A stretch of DNA of 64,000 bases, taken from positions 25,580-89,579 of IMG/VR virus record IMGVR_UViG_3300042691_016646. One strand, 5' to 3'. Positions 24,580-37,500 of this stretch are shown here, in pieces (position 1 is the first letter of the stretch; the number at the start of each line of letters is the position of its first letter). Origin of the DNA: a virus. Under the pieces are notes generated by a model, which did no database searches, was not told the DNA's origin, and saw only the letters and a program-made list of their open reading frames with translations. A program made the translations under genes and the position numbers.

Positions 24580-27500
24580 TCAAGTATTGTAGAATTCTTT
24601 TCTTGCTTCTTGATTGATGTTTAAAGTATTTGGCATATTAGGATTGAATTCTTGTGAATATGGACTAAATACTTCAGAGAATGATGCCCCGCCAGTTTTG
24701 TATGATCTGTTATTATAAAGAAGATTTCCCTTCTCGCCAGCAAAATGATTAATGGAGTCTAACAAAGCAGATTCAGACGTAGGTCCAACAGCTAGTGAGT
24801 GATCAACAACATTAACTGATTGACTATTTGGACTATCACCAAAATTACTTCCAAAATTTCCACCGCCAAGCACAGAAGAATATGACTGACTTTCATATTC
24901 ATTAACAGAAGCCACTATGTAATTATTCATTTCTGGCATTCTTACCGGTGTTCCATTATTACCAAATAGGTTAATTGCTCCAATAGTATTAACGCTAGAC
25001 TGAGATTTACCAAGACCTTTTCTAATCAGTGAGTTTCTTTCATCTCTTAATCTTTGACGCTCTCTACTAATTTTAGAAATCATATCTTGTTTTTGTTTTT
25101 GTAATTTTCCAAAACTTGCAGTATATAGATCCAACTTATAAGTTGTTCTTAGTCCAGCCTCAGATACATCTACAGATATATTTGTAACAAGTGGGCCACC
25201 ATCTTCTAATGCCTGACAAAGTGACCTATCTGGAATTCCTGGGAAAGTAAAACCACCTCGCTCAGAGAACAACAATAAACTATTTGAAAATTGAGCTTGC
25301 AGCACACCAGCACTATTCATCAATTCATATCCAGCATAATTCCAAGGAGCTAGATTTTCATCTTTAATAAATTCTACTCTACCTCCAACATTTACGTATG
25401 CATTTCCTTGAGGGTCTACTTGAGAAGATATCCATGGGCCATAACATCTTTCGTTAGACATTAATGGTAGTACTACTAAGTCTGGATATACAGGAGATGG
25501 TGATGCCATTTGTATTTGATAAGGAAAACCAAATTGCATAGCATATTTTGCTTTTTTTGCTGCTAACCATGCCCGACTACTAACCTCTGATGAAAAAACT
25601 GGTAAATTTAATGCGTTACTTTGACCAGCCTCACTTGCATATGCAAGACTAGAAAACTCTGGTAATCCCTTTACAACGTCGATAGTAAGATAATGCTTGA
25701 TACTCTTAGTATCTCCCTCTTGATTAATAGCATCCCTGAACCTTGCATCTTTGGTAGCAGATACTTTACTTGGTAAAGTAATCAATGCATATACAAATCT
25801 AGTATCTAAATCTTGTAATCTAGTGTTTACTATATGACTTTCTAATTCTTGAGAAAAAGGTCTATCATAATCTAGCCTATTTGCAGTACCATCTTGACTT
25901 GTTGTGGGAGAATAATTATATTCAATAAATCTAAAACTATCTACATAACATCCAGTACCGGGAATTAAATCAGATACACTAGTTCTAGAAGATCCAGCCT
26001 TCCATCCAGAACATGGAATGAAAATTTTTCGCGGTCTAGAAACCTTACTTCTTGATGTAGGAGCATTACCAAAAACTGCTATGTCCCTATTTATTAATTT
26101 TGGTGCCATGTATAATTTTTCTTCAACAGTACATTTTACAAATAAACATTGTTTGCTTGCTGAAGGATCGTTATCTCTTCGGTCTGCATCGGCAGTAGCG
26201 AATGACTCCCATCGATCTTCACCTGTATTTTCTAAAAATTCACAAAGATCTGGAACCATACCTCTTGGTGTAATAAGTTGCTGAGTAAAATCTTCAGCAT
26301 TCATAGAATTTACTGCTAAGTGTTGACTATGATCAAATCTAACATATGCCGATAATCTACCATTTTCATCCAAAAAATTAGTAGCATCTTGTGGAATTAA
26401 CAATTGATATACAGCTTTTGGTACAACAGAGTCTGGTAAGGATTGTAATTGAGCAACACTCAAAGTATTTGTATAAAGATCAAATGGAAAGTAACCGCCT
26501 AAATTGGTTGGAGTATAATTAAATTCATATTTATCAGCAACGGGATTAAAATTTACTCTTAATGCTCCAACGTATTTGTTTTGATTGTCATCAATTCCAC
26601 TGGTCAGAAAAGAATTCATGGATCCTCGTCTATCTCCTCTGACAATTTCTTTAAATGCTTCAGAAAATTCTTCATTAATACCAGAAGTTACTGGTCTAGG
26701 TTTGAATCCAAATGGTCCAGTTGCATATTCTCCACCGGCTGCGTTACCATTCCATGCTATAGAGTCTTCATAATGTAAATTGACTTTGCTAGGAATTTTC
26801 ACTAAGAATTTTTTACCTAAGTTATCATCCGCTACTTTTTTAATAAATTCATAAACTTTTAAAGCATTTTCTGTACCCTTTTTAGCTAAACGTGGCAAAA
26901 CCGCTCCGATCCTATGTAGTCCATCTTCCACATTATTGAGTAAATCTAAGTTGGGAGGAGTTTGATTTAATGCATTTTTAATAGCATCATAATATGTTTT
27001 TTCTTGTTGAGATAGTTCGCCGTAATTTATTTGTTCTAGTTCTGCTAATTGTGTATTTCTAACATCATCCCAAGTATCAGCATCCGCACCTCTAATAGAA
27101 GCGGCACCTGTTATCATGCCTGTTATTCTAGATTGTAGCTTGGTTAACCCACCCTCTGGTATTCCAAGTTTTGTCATTCGTTTATAATATAATGGATATC
27201 CATATGGCGGATTGCAGGAGCTAGATGGTAAACCATCAGATCCAAATCGCAATCCACTTGGAGCATATGTATCAAAAACAGAACGAGGAACAGTAACTGC
27301 ATAGTTACTGGCTATTGGTCGAGCGGGAACACCTCCAAAATTTGGAGTTTGACTAAGGGCAGCACCCTCAAATGTATCACCATCTTCTATAGATTCTAAA
27401 TACGTATCATTATATTGTTGTAGAAAATTTTTCCAACACTCATAAGATACTGACGCGCATCGTAATTCCATCTCTGTAGCAACATAATATGCACCAACCC

Positions 27501-29298
27501 CTTTTACATTTAATCCAGTAGTATCTAATAGTATTTGTTGGTATGATCCCCAGCCCTTTGGTATACTAATTGCATTTTGTCCAAGCATACCATAATACGG
27601 CAAAACTTGTTGTTCGACCTGTTTTTCAAGTGTCCATTGTTTCCAATCGGCATCGTCGCCCTCACCGCCGCTACGTTTGCTTCTTGCATTTGCCATACCT
27701 CTATCTGTATTGGTAGAAAAACAATACATATCAACTTCTTGCGCACCAACTACAAATTTGTCAGTTGTTACATTGGACAATTCATATCCAACATCTTGAT
27801 TTTCAACTAAAATACCAACACCAGACAGACTATCTATATAATTTTTAATAGCACCATATACAGGAGGAGATGATCGGTCTATGCTAGACAATCTGATGAT
27901 ACCAGCAATTAATTTGTTTGGATCCGAACTTTGATTGTTATATATATATTGACAAGCTGGATGATTTATAACCGGAAGCAAAGAAACAAATAAATCTCTA
28001 CTAGCTACATCGCATACTTCTAAGGCTAAATCTAATAAATTGATTTGATCAAAATCTAAATAGTACATTGTAGGCAATGTGGGAAGTCCGCTGAAATCAA
28101 CAACATAGTTATATCCTCTAAAATTGATAAGACCGCCATATCCCTTATTGATATATTCTTGAGGCAAAGTATATTCTAATGACATTAAAGCATTCATTCC
28201 CTGTACTAATCTGTAGAAGGGCATACCTTGCGGTCCTCTTCTGGACATACCAGTTCCAGTATATGGAAAGGACGGCTTAGAAGATCCAAACGCCGGAAAT
28301 AATCCTTCGCTTTGACCAATCCAAGAATCCATTGGATCACTTGCGCTAATCGATCCGCTATATGTGACATAACCATTAGTTGGATTTACATATTTTTTTA
28401 ACAAATTAAACCCACCAAAAGCTGAGTTTAATTGTCCAGAAAGTTCTGTAGAAAAATTATGCTCTAAAAATCCATAAACATTAAATATGTTTTTAGTATT
28501 GAATGTACTTCCAGCATAATTATTCAAGACTACCACGACATTAGATAAAATTTCTCTGGGGTCAGTAACTTGTACAGAATACAATGGATTTCCACCGGGA
28601 CCACGGTTTTGAACATAAGATTGTAATATACCACCAAAGACTATATGACCAGAACCTCTGCCGGGACTAGTTACTGCATTATTAAAATCATATATTGTAT
28701 TATTTTCTAAATTAACATATTGATTTGCAGCCAAAGATCTAAAACTATCTTTGTTAAATGATCCATTTGCAGTAATAGTAACTGCCTCTAATGTATTAGT
28801 ATTATATATAGTATCAAAAGTGTACACGTAAGCTTCTTCTACAGTTGCAAAGTTAGATCCAAATTTAAAAAATACGGGGCTTCCAGCCATTGGAGGAACA
28901 AACCCATCACCATTTCCACTATGATAAACATCATCTCCTTGTCCTTGAGCGGTGTTGTCAGACTTGTTATATTCATCAACTACTAGGTCAACAGAAAGAG
29001 ATGAGCTACTGTCTCCAAATCCACCATTCATGCTGAAATTTCTTATGGAAGCTCCTAAGAATGTTTGCTGCGGATAGCCTCTATCATAAGTCTTTGGTGT
29101 AGTTGCATCTAACGTCCAACCTCCACCACCTAAACCTTGCGGTATGACACTACCACTTTTACTAGGCCAAGATGTGCCATAAAATCCACTAGCTGGTATT
29201 ATAGAAGAAATTTGACCATTATTTACAATACCAGCGTATGGTATAGGAACTGGGTTAGGATTACCATAAATACCAGATGTTAGTTCTGTTCTAGTCAT
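24580..29298 (-). CDS. Giant tail/baseplate-type structural protein
   Basis: About 1572 residues. ATG at 29298, one base after the upstream stop (TAACATG), is preferred; an upstream in-frame start at 29331 is only a TTG inside the previous gene. Sequence is mostly beta-rich and Asn/Gly/Ser-rich. Around residues 1385-1430 there is a charged coiled-coil (KLQKQKQDMISKISRERQRL) and the C-terminus ends in an Asn/Ser-rich flexible tail. Segment ITGMITGAASIRGADADTWD and the following Gln/Glu-rich helices (about 745-800) form a helical region. No lysozyme or peptidase motif is seen. Predicted hub or baseplate wedge-like role by position only. Confidence 0.62.
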   Translation of the reverse strand: MTRTELTSGIYGNPNPVPIPYAGIVNNGQISSIIPASGFYGTSWPSKSGSVIPQGLGGGGWTLDATTPKTYDRGYPQQTFLGASIRNFSMNGGFGDSSSSLSVDLVVDEYNKSDNTAQGQGDDVYHSGNGDGFVPPMAGSPVFFKFGSNFATVEEAYVYTFDTIYNTNTLEAVTITANGSFNKDSFRSLAANQYVNLENNTIYDFNNAVTSPGRGSGHIVFGGILQSYVQNRGPGGNPLYSVQVTDPREILSNVVVVLNNYAGSTFNTKNIFNVYGFLEHNFSTELSGQLNSAFGGFNLLKKYVNPTNGYVTYSGSISASDPMDSWIGQSEGLFPAFGSSKPSFPYTGTGMSRRGPQGMPFYRLVQGMNALMSLEYTLPQEYINKGYGGLINFRGYNYVVDFSGLPTLPTMYYLDFDQINLLDLALEVCDVASRDLFVSLLPVINHPACQYIYNNQSSDPNKLIAGIIRLSSIDRSSPPVYGAIKNYIDSLSGVGILVENQDVGYELSNVTTDKFVVGAQEVDMYCFSTNTDRGMANARSKRSGGEGDDADWKQWTLEKQVEQQVLPYYGMLGQNAISIPKGWGSYQQILLDTTGLNVKGVGAYYVATEMELRCASVSYECWKNFLQQYNDTYLESIEDGDTFEGAALSQTPNFGGVPARPIASNYAVTVPRSVFDTYAPSGLRFGSDGLPSSSCNPPYGYPLYYKRMTKLGIPEGGLTKLQSRITGMITGAASIRGADADTWDDVRNTQLAELEQINYGELSQQEKTYYDAIKNALNQTPPNLDLLNNVEDGLHRIGAVLPRLAKKGTENALKVYEFIKKVADDNLGKKFLVKIPSKVNLHYEDSIAWNGNAAGGEYATGPFGFKPRPVTSGINEEFSEAFKEIVRGDRRGSMNSFLTSGIDDNQNKYVGALRVNFNPVADKYEFNYTPTNLGGYFPFDLYTNTLSVAQLQSLPDSVVPKAVYQLLIPQDATNFLDENGRLSAYVRFDHSQHLAVNSMNAEDFTQQLITPRGMVPDLCEFLENTGEDRWESFATADADRRDNDPSASKQCLFVKCTVEEKLYMAPKLINRDIAVFGNAPTSRSKVSRPRKIFIPCSGWKAGSSRTSVSDLIPGTGCYVDSFRFIEYNYSPTTSQDGTANRLDYDRPFSQELESHIVNTRLQDLDTRFVYALITLPSKVSATKDARFRDAINQEGDTKSIKHYLTIDVVKGLPEFSSLAYASEAGQSNALNLPVFSSEVSSRAWLAAKKAKYAMQFGFPYQIQMASPSPVYPDLVVLPLMSNERCYGPWISSQVDPQGNAYVNVGGRVEFIKDENLAPWNYAGYELMNSAGVLQAQFSNSLLLFSERGGFTFPGIPDRSLCQALEDGGPLVTNISVDVSEAGLRTTYKLDLYTASFGKLQKQKQDMISKISRERQRLRDERNSLIRKGLGKSQSSVNTIGAINLFGNNGTPVRMPEMNNYIVASVNEYESQSYSSVLGGGNFGSNFGDSPNSQSVNVVDHSLAVGPTSESALLDSINHFAGEKGNLLYNNRSYKTGGASFSEVFSPYSQEFNPNMPNTLNINQEARKEFYNT

Positions 29299-29299
29299 G

Positions 29300-29716
29300 T
29301 TAAACCCTATACTGTCTACTATACATTTCAAATCTAAAAGAGGCTGTTATCAAAGAATTATATACATTAAATCTTGGGCTACTGCCCATAGAAACATTAG
29401 TTATACCAGCACCTCCTAATGCTGAACCAACAGCACCAGCACTTCCAATCGGTGCGTAATGTATATAGTCATTATACTCTTTAAAATCAGTAATCCCATT
29501 TACTCTAGATGCATACCCATTAGAAATTCCAACAGTCTCAAATGTCAAGCCATTAGGTGCTATTGGGCTAGGAGGTCGCGCAACAGACACCGCATCATAA
29601 GTAAGTCCATAGGTTACTCCTCGCATATCATTTGTTAATTGAGGAGATATACGACTATCGTTAGCATCTAATCCTTCTGATGGATTATTATTAATATTTT
29701 CTGAATCTGTTGGCAT
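29300..29716 (-). CDS. Small structural protein between baseplate-type giants
   Basis: 138 residues starting MPTDSENINNNP at 29716, where ATG overlaps the upstream TAA (TAATG); a longer frame from 29779 would lie inside the previous gene. N-terminal half is disordered (Asn/Ser/Pro-rich), C-terminal half contains GSAGAVGSALGGAGITNVSMG, then RFNVYNSLITASFRFEMYSRQ, a likely beta hairpin. Function unknown; placed with tail/baseplate genes on both sides and expressed with them by translational coupling. Confidence 0.55.
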   Translation of the reverse strand: MPTDSENINNNPSEGLDANDSRISPQLTNDMRGVTYGLTYDAVSVARPPSPIAPNGLTFETVGISNGYASRVNGITDFKEYNDYIHYAPIGSAGAVGSALGGAGITNVSMGSSPRFNVYNSLITASFRFEMYSRQYRV

Positions 29717-31566
29717 TATCTTCCTACCTCGTATGTCCAGTTGATTTGTAATGAATATCTTCCAGTACTTGGATCCCAACTTTCTGATGGCGGGCTAACA
29801 AAATATTTTCTTATTCCTGCTTCTTGTATAGGACTATAAGCATGTATAATAGAATTAATTTGAGTTTTAAATGGTTCATTTAAACTTGGTTTTGATAAAA
29901 CTGATTGTTGCCTAATTCTATTAACAAGAGTTCCAGCACCAGATGTATAATATTTATCCATAACTAATTCAATACTTAAGTTTCGTTGATATTCTGTTCT
30001 TCCGCCTATATATTGTAAAACTGGACCGTGCTGTCTGCCAATGACCGGTATAACTGCAAATACATCGCCGGGGTAAGTATCGTTGCAAGTGATATTTTCC
30101 GACAAAGCCCCGCTAACAATATTTTGTAATCTAGTATCATATTCAATATCGTAAGTGATCTCTCCAGTAAATTGATTACTAGATAGTGATACGGATAATG
30201 GTATAAAGTTAAGAGGTAAATGTAAGACGGACTGTGCGCGACGGTACAAATAACAATTGGGGCCATAAGTACCACTGTTACTTATTTGATTCCATTTATA
30301 ACGAGCATTTTCATGGGCAGTGTTTAGAGGGGCAACTCCAAATTGCGTCTGTGTGCTAGCATTGGATCCGCCATATTGAGTTGATCCAGCATGTACGCTA
30401 GATAATCCTTTGATGCTTCCATTGACAGTAACTTTATGTAAAGCACTATCATAACTTTTAGATACTCCCATATTAAAATTTTCATAAGCATTTCCACTAG
30501 ACATTAACCAAGTATCATTGACAGTAATGGTTCCGGCAGTGGTATCTATTGATTCTGTTCGTAAATGATTATAACCTCCCCATATAGTTTTAGCAATATT
30601 TAAAAATCCGCTACCAAAATATGGACCTAAATTATATTCTGGAAATTGCTCATAACCAGTTGAATTATTTGTTGAAACATTATCATTATCTTTAAGTACA
30701 GTATTATAAATGTACTGTTTGGCTTGCTCCCAAGCTTCTCGCCGTTTGATTGGACCTGTACCGTTTTCAGTGTAATACATAGTACGACCAGTGGCCGTAA
30801 TATTTCTTGTAACACGATAAGTTCTAAGAGATCCTATATGATTAGGTGGCAAAATTGTTGGATTAGCAACGTTAGTATTAGTAGTTCCATTTCCCTCTTC
30901 TACTTCCAAAGACCAGCTTTCACTATAATCTTCAATAAACCCGCTAGCATCTAAAGCATTTAGTAATGTCAAATTTCTGTCATTTGATCTTATTGGTATT
31001 CTACTTGAACCAGTTGGACTTATAGTAGAATTAGTAATACCATCTGATATAATTTTATTGCTATTATCTAACAAAACCTCTGCGCGTAAATTAATAGTAT
31101 ATTTGCAATTTGTGATATAAGCACCCTCTTCAAAAGATATAGACTGAACTGTTGGGTGAAATTTCAAAATTGGGGTATCTGTCATTGCGCTATCTGATTC
31201 CGGCCTATTACTAACAGGTAATAATTCGCAAAGTTGTCCATCTCTTTTAAATAATTCTCTAAGCATATTTTGCTTATGAATTATAGAACTCATAGCATTA
31301 TCAAAATGAACTGCTTCAGTTGCCGGTCTAGCATAAGTTTGTTGGAATGCAGACTGTACCGTCGCTGGTGAATTGTGAGAAGTTGATCCACCGCCAATTA
31401 TATAAAATGGGCTACCTTCATCTGGTAGAATAGTACCATTAAGAGTTATATCATAATAACTACCAAGCATACCGGCTTTATTTCTAATAACATTTTGAGT
31501 TATAGAAATAAGTGGAGTGGGTCTAATGAGACAGGGGGTAGATTCATCATAATAAACAGCTAGCAT
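29716..31566 (-). CDS. Tail/baseplate-type structural protein
   Basis: 616 residues. The ATG overlaps the upstream stop codon (TAATG). Sequence starts LAVYYDESTPCLIRPTPLI and has VQSISFEEGAYITNCKYTIN (about 143-162), a pattern in which an EG-acidic turn precedes a beta strand, seen in phage baseplate and tail hub proteins. About ten further beta-rich segments follow, ending in SLQINWTYEVGR. No enzymatic motif. Neighbours are the 2198-residue FG-GAP protein and a small coupled ORF. Assignment to baseplate is by position and composition. Confidence 0.6.
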   Translation of the reverse strand: MLAVYYDESTPCLIRPTPLISITQNVIRNKAGMLGSYYDITLNGTILPDEGSPFYIIGGGSTSHNSPATVQSAFQQTYARPATEAVHFDNAMSSIIHKQNMLRELFKRDGQLCELLPVSNRPESDSAMTDTPILKFHPTVQSISFEEGAYITNCKYTINLRAEVLLDNSNKIISDGITNSTISPTGSSRIPIRSNDRNLTLLNALDASGFIEDYSESWSLEVEEGNGTTNTNVANPTILPPNHIGSLRTYRVTRNITATGRTMYYTENGTGPIKRREAWEQAKQYIYNTVLKDNDNVSTNNSTGYEQFPEYNLGPYFGSGFLNIAKTIWGGYNHLRTESIDTTAGTITVNDTWLMSSGNAYENFNMGVSKSYDSALHKVTVNGSIKGLSSVHAGSTQYGGSNASTQTQFGVAPLNTAHENARYKWNQISNSGTYGPNCYLYRRAQSVLHLPLNFIPLSVSLSSNQFTGEITYDIEYDTRLQNIVSGALSENITCNDTYPGDVFAVIPVIGRQHGPVLQYIGGRTEYQRNLSIELVMDKYYTSGAGTLVNRIRQQSVLSKPSLNEPFKTQINSIIHAYSPIQEAGIRKYFVSPPSESWDPSTGRYSLQINWTYEVGR

Positions 31567-34500
31567 TATTTACCTCTTACACTTAAGTTAAGATTGTCGC
31601 TTGGACTTCCTATCCCGCTAGTATATAAGCCTAAAGATTCAAGTGCGGTTCCAGAAGAAACCTGTGCAAATAATGGCATACCGGATAGGCTAGAATCAGC
31701 ATCCCCGGTTTTTACATCGCTATACAATCCTAATGTATTATACACATATGCTGAATTTTCGACACTTATAAGAAGGGGTAATTGAGAGCTTGGCGGTATG
31801 TGACCGCCGCTAATATGTAAGTTTAATGTATCATTTATTAGCTTACCATATTGATAATATCCATAAATTGATTCAATATATGGTCTATGAGAAATAAAGC
31901 CTTTTGTGGACGGGTCTTGCCCAGATACCTCTAGGAATATTTCACCTTTGCTATTTGTGATTACACTACCACTAGCATGATATCGTGTATTGTCACCAAT
32001 ATTAGTAAAGTATAATGATGCGAATGGATTACCATACTGATCTCTGTCACCAAAGACTTTTGCAGATATCCAAGCCCCACTATTTGGTATAGAAGGTCTT
32101 TGAGATTTAAGCATAATGTCCTTAGCATAAGTAGCACCAACATTTAGCATAGATCCAGATGCAAAATTGCATCCAGCTATTATGCAATAGTCGGCATCGC
32201 TTCTATATGGACGAGACAAGTATATGTCTCTTCCAAACCTTTCTCCGCTTCCCTTTGCGTAATTGTCTCCATCTGGATTATATGGATATGAAACCAATTT
32301 TTCTACTAACTTCCAAGATTGAGTTTTGTTTTCCCAATCTGTAATTTTATTTTCATATACATATATAGCACCAATGTTATTGATGTATGCATTATCTATG
32401 TTAAGCTGATCTCTTATTCCAGAATCTCCTAGATCATAAATAGATAATTGTGGTATATCAAACTGAGGGTTAAAATTTTTCCTAGCAAAAGCTCCATCGT
32501 CATAATAAAAATCGTAGTAATTACCATAACTATGATTTGGCGATCCTATTATAATAACGTCATTCTGCATATCAACTGAATGACCGAAATGGTCTGAATA
32601 AATTCCCACTCCACTAAGTTGTCCCATCAATGAATTAGGTCTAATCTTTTTAGTATTTTCCCATTTGTTTTCTGAAGATTTTTCAAACATGTATACTGCA
32701 CCGGCACCACCATCTTGACCCAAACGCAGAGGGGTATTATCTCCCCAAGCATTTAATGATTCTGAATCAAAGGCAGAAAATGGAGATCCAATTAGTATTT
32801 TATTGCCACGGGCAGAAACAGAATATCCAAATAAATCTCCAACATAACCAGATGGGAACTTATCAAAATCTAGATAATCATAACCTTTGTCTTTTACTAT
32901 AGCGGGAACTCCACCGCCAATAGTTGCATCAGCGTAAGAAACGCCATCAATAACTCCACTAATTCGTGAAGTAGTAGAATGATTAATTTGTTTAGGTAAA
33001 AATCCACTTATTGCATATAATTTTATCTCTTCTATCTTTTTTGGATCAGTTTCTCCATCCCATGGTAATGCTGCCCCAACAATATACTTAGGAATGTATT
33101 GAGATTCATAAGAATTTATTGGTGCTGATGGCAGATTTGGATAGTTACCAAAATTTTTATTAATGCCAAGATAAGGTGCTTTAGAATGATATTTATTTGG
33201 ACTTCCACGTTCTGATGAAGTTAACTTGGTATATACATTAAATTGTCTACCAGCATTTTCTGAAAAGAATTCTGTTTCTGGATACAAGCTTCTAATAAAT
33301 GAATATGTGTCTTGTGGAATAACATTATTTTCAGTAACATATCTGCCTTGTAAAATACTAGAGTCAGTTATGACTGTTATTCTAGATCTAGCAAATCCAG
33401 CATCAAAATCAGAAAAAATTTCTAATTCTTGTGCTACTACAACTGGACCATCTTCTATTAATTGATTTCCCAAAAACTCACATCCAGATTTACAATATTT
33501 TGTATTATCTGTACTAATTGTTCTAACAACTTCAACAATTTCACGACTTTCTTCTACTGGATCAGAAATTCTATAAAATGAAATTCCTACAGGCACATCA
33601 ATGGTAGATACAACTGCTTTTTCATAAATAGGTATTAATACTCCCGAAATGCCGATTAATCTTACACTTTTTGGAGATTTATCATTTTTTAATCTAGGCA
33701 TGACACATGAAACATAAATGTTTACATTATCAGTATTAGAGACTTGAAAATCTTGAAAGCATGTTCCGCCGCCACAATTTATTGTATTGAATGATGTATT
33801 AATAGTTTGAGATTCAAATAAACTTCTATTTTCATCCAGCTCATATATTCCAATTGTACCTAAATCTGGATATGTTCCGGTTGGAGTTACTGATGATTTA
33901 TCTACATTAACAGTTAGAGCATGTGATTCGGCGGGATCTTGAGAGTCTGTAGTAACAAATAATCTATATCCAGATCCCGGCAGTACTGGTACATTTATTT
34001 TTACAATACCGGCATTAATATCCCAGTTATCATTGTTGTATTCTTTTGGAATTTCATCATAAACAGGATAATCTATATATGCTAGCGGAACAGCACCATC
34101 ATTTAATTTGAATGGATAAAATGATCCATTACCAGAAAAATAATTTATTTTCTTGTTTTTAACATTACTAAAGTATTGACCACCTATTTGATGATTTTGA
34201 TTTATTGAAAAAGAACCAAAGCCAGATAGTGGATATTCTCCATTATACTTTTGCAATAATTCCAAATTTATACCTAACTTCTCTAGGAATGTCTTTGTTT
34301 GAATAATACTAGATATTGTATTATCGCAAGTAATTATCAATCTTCTATTTCCCAATAATAACCAAAGAGATAGATTATCAATTTGCGAGTTAGAAGGTTG
34401 AGAAATTAAGTTTGGTAACCATGCGACGTTATAAGTGCTATCTAAAACATTAACATTATATGTAATATTATTATCTGCACCTAAAGCATCTTTTAACAAA

Positions 34501-37500
34501 GAATTGCTATATGCATCATAAAAAGACTCCCATCCATTCCAATTCAACTGCGCTATATATGATCGTCCAAATACAGTTTTAGAAAAAGAAATTAAATTTT
34601 GATAGAATAAGATGTTTTCATCATTTGATCCCTGTTTTAATTGAGACTCTATAACAAGACTAGGTATGATATCAATTTTAGAAGTTGGTTGATTTTTGTA
34701 AGAGTATTCTAAAGCAAAATATGATTTATCTGAAATTTCTTCTCTAGACAAATATGGTGTAATATCAATTTTCGGAGAACCTTTAGCTTGTAAAACACCG
34801 CCAAGTTCGTCTGTTGGAATATAAAATAAAGGAGTATTGGTTCTGTTATTAATATTGTATAAAATGCTGTTATAGTCATGACCAACCCTGCTGCCAGAAC
34901 TAAAAGCGAAGTTAAGCTCTTCACTCATAGGAGAACCAAATTCATAATAGTTATTAGAACCTGCTGTAATTGTATCGTAGACAATACGTGTTCCAGAAAC
35001 CGCAGGTATGGCTGGATATATAATTTCTTGTTTTACTTTTTCAGCTGCTACTAGTATTGGTATCGGTTCAAAATTTTTAGTTGGTTTTGGTTCAAAGGCT
35101 ACATCCCCACAGGCTGGAGTATATGATCCAAATATTAAAGGCCAATTATAACCATATATTAATAATCCACCATTTGTACAACAAGAAGCATTCCATTCTG
35201 CCCTTAAGTCTCCGTAATTTTTTAATGGCATCTGACATTTGGTTTGTATTTGTATTTTTGTTTGATCAATTGAACAATCATCAACTTCTTTGCAGGGCAT
35301 TTCTTCAAAGTATGGATAATATATTTTGATGTCAGCAACACCACTACCTCTAACTGGAGATCTTGTTACATAAGTACTTGTTAATCCTTGTGGAGTAAAA
35401 GATGGAACAATATTGTTAAATGAAGAGTATCCACTTGGAAGTGATTCATATTCATTTCTAGCTGGAACAATTCTCATTCTAGATTGTAATTTAGATAACA
35501 AATCATTTAAGATGTTGTTTGATTGAGAATATATTCCATTGGCTTCCCACCTTGGATCATTTCCAACCAATACTAAATTTCTGTCTCCAAGTGCTAACCA
35601 ATTTTTAATCTTATCCAAGATTTCTTCACTAAGAGCGGAAACCGCTGGCGTTATTATAAAGATCAATCCAGCATCCTGCGGAATTTCAGAATCATCGAAT
35701 TGAGTTTTTACATAATTTTTGTCAGAAAAAATTTGAGCTAAATAATTAAAGTGTCCAGAATCTGCCGTGTTTGAACTAATATTCTCATGTAAATTTCCAA
35801 ACTTACCATACTCAATAGCTTTGTTATGAGGATAATATTTTCTAGATTCAAATACGTGTACTGACCCTGTATACAAACTTGCTGACCAAGATGGATGAAT
35901 TCTACCAGCGGGAATTCCTTCGGATCCTAGATATCTAGCTTGTAAAGTCTTTCCATTTGGTGCATGTCCATCTGTATTATAATAAACATCTGCATTGTTA
36001 TGAAAATTAAGACTATCCGTTGGTGCGCCAGCTACTACTACTGTGCCATTTTCATTGGTGTCTACACTATAACCTAGTCTAGAAGTTGGTGCGTGTTCTT
36101 GTGCGACAAATGACCAGCCACCAGCCGGTTGCATATTGCTATAATCAAATGTATATATATTTTGATATTCTTCTACATTATTATCTAATCTAGCTTGAAA
36201 TTTGTCTTCTGGATCTAATGATAGATATAGAGCTTTTTTGTCTTCTAATAATTGAGGCTTACTGTAATATGCCGCAAGCTGTTTAGAATACTTGTCTGAC
36301 CTTTTAGATGCAACCCAATCAGCAATTTGATAGTTGTAAAAGTAATTACGCGCTTCGTAATTCCTTTCATACATCATGACTGCTTGATTGATATATGGAG
36401 AACCAATTACTACAAGTTCGCCGTCATCACTTATACTAACTGCGTGTCCAAATCTATCATTGTAATCTCTTGTTACATTGGGAGAAGAAATTGCTTGAAT
36501 TAAATTCCATGATCCACTTTCTTTTTCAAAAATATATACTTTTCCACCACTGTCTGGTGGGATGTTAAAATTTTTGTCATACTTGTTAAATGTTCCGACA
36601 TTATTAGAGAAAAATCTTACTTGATTACTTTCAACTAATCGTCCAGTATCTAGAACTTCACCTAAAATCAATTTGGACATGTCTATCCAATCAGTATCGC
36701 CTTCTGTCAAATATTCATATACTATTCCAGATGATTGAACGCCATAAAAGTCTTTTAACCCACTAGCAAAACTATATTTCTGATAAAAGTCAATGAATCT
36801 ATCTAATGCTGGCTCTAAGGCTTCTCTACCACCCATTGAAAAACTTCCATCGATACAAATACCTAGCATCGGTGGAATCCCACTATTTATACTATTGTTG
36901 TAAGGAAAAGCTTCCAAAAATGAAGAAGTAATTCCACTCAATGTTCCATTAATAGAGGACTCTGATAATGGGTATCCAAAGTTTTTACTTATACGTTTTA
37001 ATGTAATAAAATCCGGTTTTTCTGGAAAGACGGGATCAGATTCGTCAGAGTTAGCGGTTGGTACGCAAACAATAATTTTGACATCAAACTCTACTCTAGG
37101 ATCAGAAAAATAGTTGAATACCAAATCTTTATTAGCTATGCTAGACAAAATATTTTCATATGTTTTTACTTTCCAAGGCGCACCGGGTGATGGGTCCGGT
37201 AAAATATAACTAAACTCGTCAGTAAAAATCATCAAACCAATAGATACTTTAGATGGTGGATCATCTTCAAAAGTTCTTGTCCATCTTGCACCAACTCCAC
37301 CAACTACCAATATTTCTTGTTTATCTTCTCCTAAAGATTTTATATTTTCATTTACAGAGAGATCTACAGAATGTCCAAACTGTCTTCCGTCCTGACCCAC
37401 AAACCATGATGTTTGTACACCAGTGAAATCAGACGGCAACCCATTGATAAAAATATTTGACTCTATCGCATAATCACCTAGCAATCCAGATGGTAAAGTT

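Noticed and set aside
29300-29779. Longer start at 29779 for the 138-residue protein and at 29331 for the next one
   Set aside because: Both would lie within the preceding gene; the ATGs at 29716 and 29298 sit at stop-start junctions and are the better choices.
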